Positions 9,614-17,477 of a stretch of DNA of 38,300 nucleotides are shown one piece after another. Under the pieces are notes generated by a model that was not told the origin of the DNA, did not search any database, and was given only the letters and a program-made list of their open reading frames with translations. Both the position numbers and the translations under genes were made by a program. Numbering within the stretch: the stretch's first letter is position 1; each line of letters starts with the position of its first letter. Source of the DNA: an uncultured Bacilli bacterium (lineage in GTDB: Bacteria; Bacillota_I; Bacilli_A; RF39; UBA660); NCBI GenBank assembly GCA_944363735.1, contig CALVVB010000007.1, positions 1 to 38,300 on the forward strand, read 5' to 3'.

Positions 9614-10507
9614 ATGGTATTTTTCCTACTATTATTAATTGCTATTGTTATTTTGTTATATAGAAATTACAAAGGACAAAATGTTTCTAAATTTATTACA
9701 GATCAAGTTCAAGCAGTTTATGAAAGGTTCGCTCCTTACTCTTATAAAGTTGTAAGAGATAAAACTAAAGATTTAGGTCAGGAATATACAGCTAGACAGT
9801 ATTTAATTCAGATTTTAATTATGGGTGGTTTTGCTGGTATCGTTACCTATATGTATTTCTATAATATAGTTGTATCTATTATCTATATACTAATTGCTAT
9901 TGCTTTTATTCCCTATTTATCATTTTTAAGATGTAAAAGAGTATATAGTGAGTTTATCTTTGAACAAATTCAAGTATATACTACTAATACAATTATGGAA
10001 TTTGCAACAACTCAAAGTTTTGTTAAATCATTAGAAGGAGTAAGAGATTCTGGTATTTTAGAAGACCCTGTACTTAGTGATGTTAATAGAATGATAGAAA
10101 TGGCTTATGAAGAAGGTTCTATTGATGGAGCGTTAAATTTTATGAGTAATAAATATCCATATTATATAGTTAAGAATATGCACCAATTATTCTTACAAAT
10201 TACTAAAGAAGGTGCACAAGATACGGGAGAAAGTTTAGAAAATATGCAACTAGATATAGATACACTTGTTGAGAGTGTTTATCGTGATAGAATGGATAGG
10301 GCTACTTTTCATAAGAAATTTTTACAATATGGTATTATGTTATTCCTTTTAGTTATGTTAATACAATATATGCTTGGAAGTGAAAGTTATATTGAGTTAA
10401 TTAAAAGTCTTTGGGTACAAATAGTCCTTCACTTCATAATTATTTTTAATAGTTATTTCCTACTTAAAGGGGAAAAATATTATAATGAGAATGTGGGGGT
10501 TGAGTAG
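9614..10507 (+). CDS. tadB: TadB-like type II secretion F-domain platform protein
   Basis: 297 residues with membrane segments near 1-15, 60-82, 84-104, 237-253 and 262-282. The middle cytoplasmic part (about 115-230) has the helical T2SSF signature; the stretch around EFATTQSFVKSLEGVRDSG and the later QITKEGAQDTGESL pattern are typical. TadB and TadC form the inner-membrane platform on which the CpaF ATPase acts. The gene lies 21 nt after cpaF and 2 nt before tadC, so it is co-transcribed. An AGAGGGGAGTG ribosome site supports the ATG at 9614. Confidence 0.8.
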   Translation: MVFFLLLLIAIVILLYRNYKGQNVSKFITDQVQAVYERFAPYSYKVVRDKTKDLGQEYTARQYLIQILIMGGFAGIVTYMYFYNIVVSIIYILIAIAFIPYLSFLRCKRVYSEFIFEQIQVYTTNTIMEFATTQSFVKSLEGVRDSGILEDPVLSDVNRMIEMAYEEGSIDGALNFMSNKYPYYIVKNMHQLFLQITKEGAQDTGESLENMQLDIDTLVESVYRDRMDRATFHKKFLQYGIMLFLLVMLIQYMLGSESYIELIKSLWVQIVLHFIIIFNSYFLLKGEKYYNENVGVE

Positions 10508-10509
10508 AT

Positions 10510-11289
10510 ATGGAAATAGTAATTGTCGCAGTTGTTATCTTATTTATATTAATTTATAATAGAACTATAGATAAAGATAAATTTATTAATGATAATAAAA
10601 AATATTTTGAAGTACTAAAAGAAGATGATTATGACTTCTTGGTTTATGCAAAATATGGTGATAGTGCAGCTCCAAATATTTTATTTCAAAAAAGAATAAC
10701 TTATGCTATTGCGGTATTTTTCATATTTATGTTTTTGTTTATAGATGATGTTAGTCTAATAAACATAATCCTTTCTTGTTTGGTGGCAGTTCTTATATTT
10801 AAAATGCCATATATGCAATTAAAAAAATATTATAAAGCTCATTTGCATCAAATTGATATAATGTTGCCATACTATTTAAAGAGTTTAGAAATATTAATTC
10901 AACATTATACTGTTCCTGTAGCGATAGGTAAAAGTATTAATGATGCACCTGATATTTTTAAACCAGGGTTAAGGGAATTAATTGAAAAGATTAATTCTGG
11001 AGACTCTAGTATTAATCCTTATATGGATTTTGCTAATACATACCCAGTTAGAGACTCTATGAGAATGATGAGACTTCTTTATCGTTTAGGGCTTGGAGGA
11101 CAAGAGAAGAAACAAGAGAGACTTTTAATGTTTTCAAGGACTGTATCTAACTTACAAGCGAAGGCTCGTGAGACTAAATATAAAGAAAGACTTGATCATA
11201 TGGGTAATCAAACTATGATTATGCTTGTTGTTACAGGTGTTAGTGTTATGATTGTAATATTAGCGTCAATGTTAACAATGATTGCATAA
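10510..11289 (+). CDS. tadC: TadC-like platform protein
   Basis: 259 residues: an N-terminal helix (1-15), two helices near 70-100, a cytoplasmic T2SSF-like domain (about 115-225) and a C-terminal helix (234-257). The motif around DIMLPYYLKSLEILIQHY, then a PYMDFANTYPVRDS pattern, fits the TadC half of the Tad platform pair. It begins 2 nt after tadB, so translation is probably coupled. After it comes a 68-nt gap with a separate promoter for the small pilin gene, so this is the likely end of the first transcription segment, although no terminator is obvious. Confidence 0.75.
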   Translation: MEIVIVAVVILFILIYNRTIDKDKFINDNKKYFEVLKEDDYDFLVYAKYGDSAAPNILFQKRITYAIAVFFIFMFLFIDDVSLINIILSCLVAVLIFKMPYMQLKKYYKAHLHQIDIMLPYYLKSLEILIQHYTVPVAIGKSINDAPDIFKPGLRELIEKINSGDSSINPYMDFANTYPVRDSMRMMRLLYRLGLGGQEKKQERLLMFSRTVSNLQAKARETKYKERLDHMGNQTMIMLVVTGVSVMIVILASMLTMIA

Positions 11290-11294
11290 ATTTA

Positions 11295-11323
11295 GTTACA
11301 AAGTAACAAATATTTGGTATAAT
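11295..11323 (+). promoter_or_regulatory. Promoter for the Flp-like pilin gene
   Basis: A perfect TATAAT (11318-11323) carries an extended -10 TGG in front of it. GTTACA (11295-11300) lies 17 nt upstream and is itself part of the small inverted repeat GTTACAAAGTAAC (11295-11307). The start codon follows at 11358 behind AAAGGAGAG. A private promoter fits a pilin needed in large amounts. Confidence 0.65.
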
Positions 11324-11357
11324 TAATTTTATAAGATATGAAAGGAGAGATGCTTAA

Positions 11358-11519
11358 ATGAAGGAAGCGACTGGAGAATTAAATATGACTGTTATAACAA
11401 TAATAATGGTTGGTGCTATTCTTATATTCTTTTGGGCTTTTTGGGATAATATCCAAGCTGCTATTGAGGATCAATGGGAAACTTCAACTCAAATAGAAGA
11501 TAATCATGGTGTTAATTAA
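11358..11519 (+). CDS. Flp-like major pilin (53 residues)
   Basis: A 53-residue reading frame with an AAAGGAGAG ribosome site 7-8 nt before the ATG and its own extended -10 promoter. The protein starts MKEATGELNMTVITIIMVGA. A short polar leader ends in Gly6, followed by Glu and a long hydrophobic helix (about 9-30), then an acidic polar tail. This is the size and layout of Flp pilins, which are cut after a glycine by a prepilin peptidase. The canonical Flp Glu-Tyr pair is not present, so the assignment rests on size, helix and position between tadC and the TadE-like gene. It is probably the main subunit of the pilus. Confidence 0.65.
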   Translation: MKEATGELNMTVITIIMVGAILIFFWAFWDNIQAAIEDQWETSTQIEDNHGVN

Positions 11520-11540
11520 TTAGTAAGGATGTGATTAATA

Positions 11541-11999
11541 ATGAGAGATGCGATAGGACAAGTTTTTACATTACAAATAATTTTAGCTTTTGTACTTTTA
11601 ATTAATGGATATATGGCTTATTCTGTTAATTATACTAGAGCATTTCGAGTTAAGAATCAAATAGTTAATATTATAGAGCAGTATGAAGGACCAACTGATG
11701 AAGCGATGGCTAAAATAGGAAGTTATGTTGATGGGATGACTTATAAAGTTCCACAGACTCTTATTAACAACTTTAGAAATAATTATTCTTCAAACAGCGG
11801 AGAATCTGCTGTTAGTTGTCAAGATGGTTGGTGTTATATTGCTCATAATGTTAAAACTACAGGTGGCGATGGAGAATTAAATGGTACTTATTATTCTGTT
11901 ATTACTTTTGTCAACATAGATATACCTGTTATTAATAATTTGATAGGATTGGGAGACTTTTTGAGTGTTTCTGGTGAGACTAGAACAATTTATAGATAG
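11541..11999 (+). CDS. TadE-like minor pilin (putative)
   Basis: 152 residues. The leader MRDAIG is followed by a hydrophobic helix (QVFTLQIILAFVLLINGYMA, residues 7-26), then a polar region with a cysteine pair around residues 93-98 (SCQDGWC). Gly6 before the helix matches the layout of the neighbouring pilin and of the 7056 protein. TadE/TadF-type pseudopilins prime or cap Tad pili and carry a small extracellular domain stabilised by a disulfide. The gene is 21 nt after the pilin gene and 14 nt before the TadZ-like gene. No family signature beyond this layout was recognised. Confidence 0.55.
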   Translation: MRDAIGQVFTLQIILAFVLLINGYMAYSVNYTRAFRVKNQIVNIIEQYEGPTDEAMAKIGSYVDGMTYKVPQTLINNFRNNYSSNSGESAVSCQDGWCYIAHNVKTTGGDGELNGTYYSVITFVNIDIPVINNLIGLGDFLSVSGETRTIYR

Positions 12000-12013
12000 A
12001 AGGAAGTGAGATA

Positions 12014-12994
12014 ATGAACGTTATAATTGCTAATGAAGCGAAAGCAATGCTGTCTACTTTAGATATTGATGTTATTAAAAGTGTTGATGGCATTCATACA
12101 GCTGATGAAATTGTTGAGATGTTCAAAAACTTCTTTTATGCAAGAATGATTTTAGATATTACAGCTATTAAAGATTATAATGATATTACCAATATTCAAA
12201 AAATATCTATTGGTCTTGATGCTGATAAAATCATTCTTTTACTTCCTAATAATGAGGCCTCTACTTCTAGTAGTTATTTATCTAAAATTATTTCTATGGG
12301 GATATATAACTTTACTACAACAGTAGATGGGATTAAGTACTTTTTAGAGCATCCTAATACTTATAAAGATGTGGCTCATATACAACAACTTAATGATTTG
12401 TCTACTACTATTAATGAAAAAGTAGTAGCAGGATCTAGAATAATAGGAATAAAGAATGTTACTGATCATGCTGGTAGTACTACCTTAATTTATATGCTAA
12501 AGAAAGAATTAGAACAGTCTTATGGAATGAGTGTTGTGGCAATAGAAGTTAATAAACATGATTTTTCTTACTTCAATAGTAGTAATATGATATCTATAGA
12601 TGATGAACATTTAATGACTGAGATTGTGAAACATAATGATGTTGCAATTATCTTGGTAGATTTGAATGATTCTAGTAATGAAGGAGCTTGTAGTGATGTT
12701 TTATATTTAATAGAGCCTTCTTCTATTAAATTAAATAAATTAATGAGAAGAAATAGAAGAGTCTTTGAGGAGTTAAAGGGTAGAAAGATAATACTTAATA
12801 AGAGTTTACTTTCTAACAGTGATATTATGGATTTTGAATATGAGGGAAAGACTAAAGTCTTTTATAATATACCACCACTTAATGATAGAGTTAAAAATCC
12901 TGTTCTTAGTGATTTTTTATCTAAGATAGGACTTATTAATAAGACTAGTGAAAAAGAAAGTGGAGGGAAAATATTTGGGTTATTTAAACGATAA
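12014..12994 (+). CDS. TadZ/CpaE-like protein with degenerate P-loop
   Basis: 326 residues in two parts: an N-terminal receiver-like domain (about 1-115) and a ParA/MinD-like domain (about 140-300). TadZ/CpaE proteins place Tad pili at a cell site. The nucleotide loop should read roughly KGGxGKT; here residues 147-157 read KNVTDHAGSTT, which lacks the catalytic lysine while keeping the strand before and the TT after. A Walker B-like strand (VAIILVDLND) follows near residue 215. The protein may thus bind nucleotide poorly or not at all, as seen in some atypical TadZ proteins. It lies 14 nt after the minor pilin gene and ends the Tad section; a new promoter follows 3 nt later. Confidence 0.6.
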   Translation: MNVIIANEAKAMLSTLDIDVIKSVDGIHTADEIVEMFKNFFYARMILDITAIKDYNDITNIQKISIGLDADKIILLLPNNEASTSSSYLSKIISMGIYNFTTTVDGIKYFLEHPNTYKDVAHIQQLNDLSTTINEKVVAGSRIIGIKNVTDHAGSTTLIYMLKKELEQSYGMSVVAIEVNKHDFSYFNSSNMISIDDEHLMTEIVKHNDVAIILVDLNDSSNEGACSDVLYLIEPSSIKLNKLMRRNRRVFEELKGRKIILNKSLLSNSDIMDFEYEGKTKVFYNIPPLNDRVKNPVLSDFLSKIGLINKTSEKESGGKIFGLFKR

Positions 12995-12997
12995 TAA

Positions 12998-13026
12998 TTG
13001 ACAAATCTTAATATTTTATATATTAT
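12998..13026 (+). promoter_or_regulatory. Sigma-A promoter before the VirB2-like genes
   Basis: A perfect TTGACA (12998-13003), 17 nt spacer and TATTAT (13021-13026). The first VirB2-like gene starts at 13,050 with AAAGGAGA. It separates the Tad section from the T4SS section. Confidence 0.8.
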
Positions 13027-13049
13027 TATTGTAGTAAAGGAGAGTTTTT

Positions 13050-13418
13050 ATGAATAGTATGATGTTAATGAATATGTTTCAAATATTAGATGCAGTTAAT
13101 CCTGAAGATAATTGTCGTGGATTTGGTTTTATTGTTAGAATTATTAAAAATGGTTTATTTCCTATTTTACAAATAGGTATACCTATTGTTTTAATAGTTT
13201 TAGGTACACTTGATTTAGGTAAGGCAGTTATAAGTAGTGATGATAAAGCCGTTAAAGAAGCACAATCTAAATTAATTAAGAGATGTATTTATGCAATATT
13301 AGTATTCTTTATTGTAACACTTATTAATTTATTATTTACAATGGTAGGTAATATTGCTGGTGATGATGCTCCTGGATTAACACAATGGAGTCAGTGTTGG
13401 AGTAATCCAGAAGGTTAA
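13050..13418 (+). CDS. VirB2-like two-helix membrane protein, copy 1
   Basis: 122 residues with two membrane helices (about 35-55 and 75-98) joined by a short loop reading SSDDKAVKEAQSKLIKR. This layout is that of VirB2/TrbC-type T4SS pilins. A cysteine lies before the first helix (DNCRGFGF) and another after the second (WSQCW), both predicted outside, so a disulfide could close the hairpin. The next gene is a clear paralogue, and a third copy of the helix pair ends the 13,893 protein. It has a strong promoter just upstream and an intrinsic terminator just downstream, which points to a subunit made in excess. VirB2 identity is inferred from topology and neighbours. Confidence 0.6.
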   Translation: MNSMMLMNMFQILDAVNPEDNCRGFGFIVRIIKNGLFPILQIGIPIVLIVLGTLDLGKAVISSDDKAVKEAQSKLIKRCIYAILVFFIVTLINLLFTMVGNIAGDDAPGLTQWSQCWSNPEG

Positions 13419-13431
13419 TGATTTAGTAAAT

Positions 13432-13453
13432 AGCAATTTAATTGCTGTTTTTT
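13432..13453 (+). terminator. Intrinsic terminator after VirB2-like copy 1
   Basis: Stem AGCAAT/ATTGCT (13432-13437 and 13441-13446) with loop TTA, followed by GTTTTTT. It probably reduces read-through into the second copy. Confidence 0.75.
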
Positions 13454-13472
13454 CTATTTAAGGAATGATGAT

Positions 13473-13811
13473 ATGATTCAGATATTAGATAGTGTTGTAA
13501 ATGTTGAGAGTGCTTGTTATGGTTTTGATTTTATAGTAAGAATTATTAAAGATGGGATATTTCCTATTATGCAGATAGTAATACCTATTATTTTAGTAGT
13601 GCTTTGCACTTTAGATTTAGGTAGGGCTGTTATAGGAAGTGATGATAAAGAAAATAAGAAAATTTTAAAGAGAATTGTGAGAAGATTAGTTTATGCAATA
13701 TTAATTTTCTTCTTTGTTACAGTTATTAATCTTATATTTACTATGGTAGGTAATATTACAGAAAATGAAGCTTTAATTAGATGGAGTCAGTGTTGGAATA
13801 ATCCTATGTAA
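13473..13811 (+). CDS. VirB2-like two-helix membrane protein, copy 2
   Basis: 112 residues, a close paralogue of the 13,050 product. Both share the GF.FIVRIIK.G.FPI segment, the TLDLG.AVI.SDDK loop, the second helix ending LIFTMVGN and the C-terminal WSQCW. The loop has diverged (ENKKILKR instead of AVKEAQSK). The cysteine before helix one (SACYGF) and the one in WSQCW are kept. Start ATG at 13,473 follows AAGGA. A terminator stands on each side, so expression relies on read-through or on a promoter I cannot see. The duplication may allow a mixed or alternative pilus subunit. Confidence 0.6.
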   Translation: MIQILDSVVNVESACYGFDFIVRIIKDGIFPIMQIVIPIILVVLCTLDLGRAVIGSDDKENKKILKRIVRRLVYAILIFFFVTVINLIFTMVGNITENEALIRWSQCWNNPM

Positions 13812-13822
13812 AATTTATTTGA

Positions 13823-13854
13823 AATAGCAATTATAATTGCTATTTTATTTTTCT
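13823..13854 (+). terminator. Intrinsic terminator after VirB2-like copy 2
   Basis: A perfect 22-nt palindrome AATAGCAATTA/TAATTGCTATT (13823-13844) followed by TTATTTTTCT. Its core stem AGCAAT is the same as in the terminator after copy 1, consistent with duplication of gene plus terminator. Confidence 0.75.
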
Positions 13855-13892
13855 AATGATATACTTATATTATGATTGGAGTGGGACTTGAT

Positions 13893-15101
13893 ATGAAGAG
13901 AAGAATTTTAGTTATTATGCTGGTTATAGGTATTTTAGCTTTTAATGTAATTACTGTTAATGCGGATGATTTTTATGATGTTGATGATTTTGATACTGAC
14001 TATATATTTGATTCTTGTGTTAAAGACAAGACTTGTATGGTTGTTTGTAATTATGCTACTAGTACTCCACAAGTTACAATTTATTATGATTTTGTTGATA
14101 AAGAATGGCGCGTTTCTTGGTATTCTGCTGGTCGTGGTGGTAAAATGTATGATTCTAAGACAGGTAAACACAATCATGTTTTTTCAGATTCAGGTGATGC
14201 TATATATATTCCTAAAAAACATACTAATAACAATTTCACTTGTCCAAATTATGCATATCAAGATGAAAGTTTTACAAATAGCCACAATGAAATCTGTTTT
14301 GATAATAATGGTAAATGGTGTAAAGAAGATAAAAGCAATTTTGCTACAGATTTTAAAGATTCAATTGATAAAAAATATGATTTTAATGATGAATTAAAAA
14401 CGTACTTTGATTTGTGGTATAATAATGATGTTAAAAGTAGCTTAAGTTGTAATTCAATATATAGTGAAGAAAATAATGAAATTGCTAAAAATTTATTAGA
14501 TAGATTTAAAGGCGATATGGCAAATACGTTTGTTTTCAATGGAGCACCTGCGGAACAGTTACCTAGTTTCATTATTAATTCTTCATCCTGGAATTATATA
14601 GCTTCTACTATTGGTGATGATGTTGTAGAGGTAGCAAATGGTTGTCATTCCCAAACTGAACAAGCTTATGCAAATGGAGAGATTTCAGCTGAAGTATATA
14701 ATGATAGAATTAATAAGATAAAAAAAATAATCGAAGTTACTGAAACTGAGATTGCTATACAATTGGATCCTAATAAAAATGAAGCAAGCACAGATTATTG
14801 GAATCAAGAAATAGAATGTGAAGATATTTTTGAGTTTGATAAAGAGGGCTCTGTCGGATGGATGCTACAAACTATATTTGATTATATCAAAGTTATAGGA
14901 CCTGTTATTGTAGTATTATTAAGCGCTATTGACTTTATTAAAGCAGTAGTTGGTACTGACGAAAAAGCTATGAAAGAGGCACAGTCTAAACTTATTATTA
15001 GATTAGTTGCAGCTTTAGCATTGTTTTTAATTCCAACATTAATACAACTACTACTTAATTTTATTAATGTTACTTTGTCTGATGGGTGTTATCTAAAATA
15101 A
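13893..15101 (+). CDS. Secreted ectodomain fused to a VirB2-like helix pair
   Basis: 402 residues from the ATG at 13,893; upstream GTG or ATG codons would add residues before an evident signal peptide (MKRRILVIMLVIGILAFN, cleavage near VNA/DDF). A cysteine-containing extracellular domain follows (about 25-320), with pairs such as CVKDKTCMVVC near the start. The C-terminal ~80 residues carry two helices and the loop GTDEKAMKEAQSKLIIR, nearly identical to the loop of the 13,050 protein. Cysteines bracket this hairpin as well (IECEDIFEF before, DGCYLK at the end). It therefore looks like a VirB2-like hairpin fused to a large exposed domain, perhaps a tip or base subunit. The ectodomain family is not recognised. 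Confidence 0.6.
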   Translation: MKRRILVIMLVIGILAFNVITVNADDFYDVDDFDTDYIFDSCVKDKTCMVVCNYATSTPQVTIYYDFVDKEWRVSWYSAGRGGKMYDSKTGKHNHVFSDSGDAIYIPKKHTNNNFTCPNYAYQDESFTNSHNEICFDNNGKWCKEDKSNFATDFKDSIDKKYDFNDELKTYFDLWYNNDVKSSLSCNSIYSEENNEIAKNLLDRFKGDMANTFVFNGAPAEQLPSFIINSSSWNYIASTIGDDVVEVANGCHSQTEQAYANGEISAEVYNDRINKIKKIIEVTETEIAIQLDPNKNEASTDYWNQEIECEDIFEFDKEGSVGWMLQTIFDYIKVIGPVIVVLLSAIDFIKAVVGTDEKAMKEAQSKLIIRLVAALALFLIPTLIQLLLNFINVTLSDGCYLK

Positions 15102-15126
15102 AAAGTATTTAAAAGAGGTGATCTAA

Positions 15127-17133
15127 ATGAATAATCCTGACTTTTGGGTAGACGCAATACGTTCGGTATTTGCATTTATTGATTCTGTTGGATATCTTTT
15201 ATTGACTGCTGTATATAAAATATTTTTTACAGTTGCTAATGCTCAATTGTTAGAAGGAGATGTAGTTACAGAATTTTTTAGCCGAATACAATTAATTTTA
15301 GGGGTATTAATGACTTTTAAATTAGCTATTACTGCTCTTAATATTATCATTAATCCAGATATGTTTAAAGATAAGGAAAAAGGAGCAGGAAAAGTACTTA
15401 TGAGAATAGTTGTCTCTTTGATTTTACTTACTCTTGTTATTCCTGTTAATATTCCGGAAAATGAAGATAGTTCATTAAACCAACAAATACGTAATAATGG
15501 TTTTCTTTTTGGTTTTTTATATCAATTTCAAAATTCAGTTTTGCAAGATAATATATTGGGTAAGCTTATTTTAGGAAGTGATGTTGAAAGTAATGAAGGC
15601 AATTATGGGGATCTTAATAATTTGAGTGATATAGGTATGACGCTCTCAACAACAGTAGCTCAAGCCTTTATTACACCTACTTTAAAAGATAATGTGACTA
15701 ATCCTAAAATGGGACCTGATGGTCGAATTTCAGAAGAAGATGTTGCATGTTCTATTGTTTTAACTGATTATGAATATGGACTGCCGTCAACTTCATACGA
15801 GGATTATTTAAAGTATATAAATGATACTTGTGATTATGATGGTAAAGAGGTGTATATTTTTAATTACACACCTTTTGCTGGATTAGTATGCTCACTCATT
15901 ATGACTGTAATTATAATAGGATTTACTTTGGATATTGCTGTTAGAGCTATTAAATTAGCTATTTTGAGATTAATAGCACCTATACCTATTATTTCTTATA
16001 TTAGCCCAGGACAGGAAAAGAATGGAGCTTTTGGTAATTGGGTTAAAACTCTAGCTTCTACATATATAGATCTGTTTTTAAGACTAGCTATTATTTATTT
16101 CGGTGCTTATGTAATTTTAATAATTAGTGAAGGTGGTATAACAATATGGCAAAATACACCAGATGTATTTACTAGTTTGTTTTCAACTGTTTTTATAATT
16201 ATTGGTGTTTTAGTATTTATGAAAGAAGCTCCAAAGTTTTTCCAAGATATGTTAGGTATTAAAGGTGATGGTAAACTATTTAGTGGTATTGGTACTATGT
16301 TAGGTGCTGCTGCTTTAACAGGGGGGGTTGCTGGTTCTGTTGTTGCAAATGCTAAAACATCTTTTGGGGAACATCAAGATAAAGGCCATGGTATGTTTAA
16401 AAGTGTTTTAGGTGCTGTTGGTTCTGGTTTTGCTGGTGGTCTTGGTGGTGCTTTTGTAGGAGGAAAAGCTTTGTTAACTTCTGATAAAAATAAGGCAAGT
16501 GCTGTTAGAGCTGCTCAAATGAAAAGAAATACTATTAGACAAGGTGGTTCTACTTGGTGGGGTAGAGCAAAAGATACTGTGGCAAGTACATTAACAGGTT
16601 CTTCTCCTGCAGATGTATTAGATAGTAAAATTGAGAGTTATAATACTGCTGCAGGACTAGCTAAAAATATTATGGATATGGCTGATGCAGATGGTGATTG
16701 GAAATATGTAGATAATGCTGGAGTAGAGCATGGTAGTGTAAAAGATTTAAAAGAAAATTTAGAGAGATTAAGATATTCTAATGCTTCGTATGATGATATA
16801 GAAAGAGCTGAAAAACTATATAAAGCTGCTCAAAGTTCAAGAGTTTCTCAAGTTTTACGAGGTGTAGGCATTGATGAAGGTAATTTTGCTCCTCAAATGT
16901 GGCAAGATTATCAAAATCTTAGGAAACTTGATAAGGGTTATGGACTAGGCTTGTTAGAAAAGTTAGATACTCAAATTGAACATTACGATCCTACTGGACC
17001 TGGAGGAGCAGATGGTGCTGATAAGGGATTAGTTGGTACTTTCAAATCTGTTAGTCCAGTTGCTACATATAAGGCTCGTAATGTTCAGAATAGTGGTGAG
17101 TATAAAGCTCGTAAAGTTAATAAAACTAAATAA
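15127..17133 (+). CDS. VirB6/TrbL-like T4SS channel membrane protein
   Basis: 668 residues. Membrane segments lie near 15-40, 55-75, 90-107 and in a cluster from about 250 to 365. A glycine/alanine-rich stretch follows (about 385-450), and the last ~200 residues are soluble, polar and partly helical. This is the VirB6/TrbL layout, the polytopic core of the T4SS translocation channel. The motif around FTLDIAVRAIKLAILRLIAP and the ISYISPGQEK stretch resembles TrbL-type proteins of Gram-positive conjugation systems. The gene is followed 20 nt later by the PrgI gene, the usual order in Firmicutes T4SSs. A run of seven G lies in the coding sequence at 16,321-16,327, unusual in such AT-rich DNA. 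Confidence 0.75.
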   Translation: MNNPDFWVDAIRSVFAFIDSVGYLLLTAVYKIFFTVANAQLLEGDVVTEFFSRIQLILGVLMTFKLAITALNIIINPDMFKDKEKGAGKVLMRIVVSLILLTLVIPVNIPENEDSSLNQQIRNNGFLFGFLYQFQNSVLQDNILGKLILGSDVESNEGNYGDLNNLSDIGMTLSTTVAQAFITPTLKDNVTNPKMGPDGRISEEDVACSIVLTDYEYGLPSTSYEDYLKYINDTCDYDGKEVYIFNYTPFAGLVCSLIMTVIIIGFTLDIAVRAIKLAILRLIAPIPIISYISPGQEKNGAFGNWVKTLASTYIDLFLRLAIIYFGAYVILIISEGGITIWQNTPDVFTSLFSTVFIIIGVLVFMKEAPKFFQDMLGIKGDGKLFSGIGTMLGAAALTGGVAGSVVANAKTSFGEHQDKGHGMFKSVLGAVGSGFAGGLGGAFVGGKALLTSDKNKASAVRAAQMKRNTIRQGGSTWWGRAKDTVASTLTGSSPADVLDSKIESYNTAAGLAKNIMDMADADGDWKYVDNAGVEHGSVKDLKENLERLRYSNASYDDIERAEKLYKAAQSSRVSQVLRGVGIDEGNFAPQMWQDYQNLRKLDKGYGLGLLEKLDTQIEHYDPTGPGGADGADKGLVGTFKSVSPVATYKARNVQNSGEYKARKVNKTK

Positions 17134-17153
17134 TAAAAGGAGTGTGATATATA

Positions 17154-17477
17154 GTGAATTATTTAATACCTGCTAATACAAAGAGTGGAAAACTTATTCT
17201 TGGTATATTTAAACCTTTTGATTTAATATTACTGGGAACTGGGGTTCTGATTTCTCTTGTTATGTTGATGACATTTCCAATGTCTTCCAATTGGCAAGTT
17301 ATTATTGTGGTTTTACCAGGATTAATTAGTGCTTTTCTAGTTATTCCTATTCCTAATTACCATAATATCTTAACAATAATTATAGAATGTTATAATTTCT
17401 TTACTAATAGAAGGAATTATATATGGAAAGGTTGGTGTGTTAAAGATGTCGAAGATATCCCAAAAGAAGGTAAGTAG
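17154..17477 (+). CDS. PrgI/VirB3-like T4SS membrane protein
   Basis: 107 residues with two membrane helices (about 22-43 and 47-68) and a short C-terminal tail. Size, the N-terminal YLIPANTKSGKL and the position just before the VirB4 genes are typical of PrgI-family VirB3 proteins. The start is GTG at 17,154, behind AAAAGGAGTGTG. The end overlaps the next gene by about 30 nt, so the two are probably translated in a coupled manner. Confidence 0.8.
   Translation: MNYLIPANTKSGKLILGIFKPFDLILLGTGVLISLVMLMTFPMSSNWQVIIVVLPGLISAFLVIPIPNYHNILTIIIECYNFFTNRRNYIWKGWCVKDVEDIPKEGK

Noticed and set aside
13935-14572. Overlapping open frames on both strands inside the 13,893 gene
   Set aside because: Low-complexity products without ribosome sites; the main frame has a signal peptide and a C-terminal hairpin matching its neighbours.
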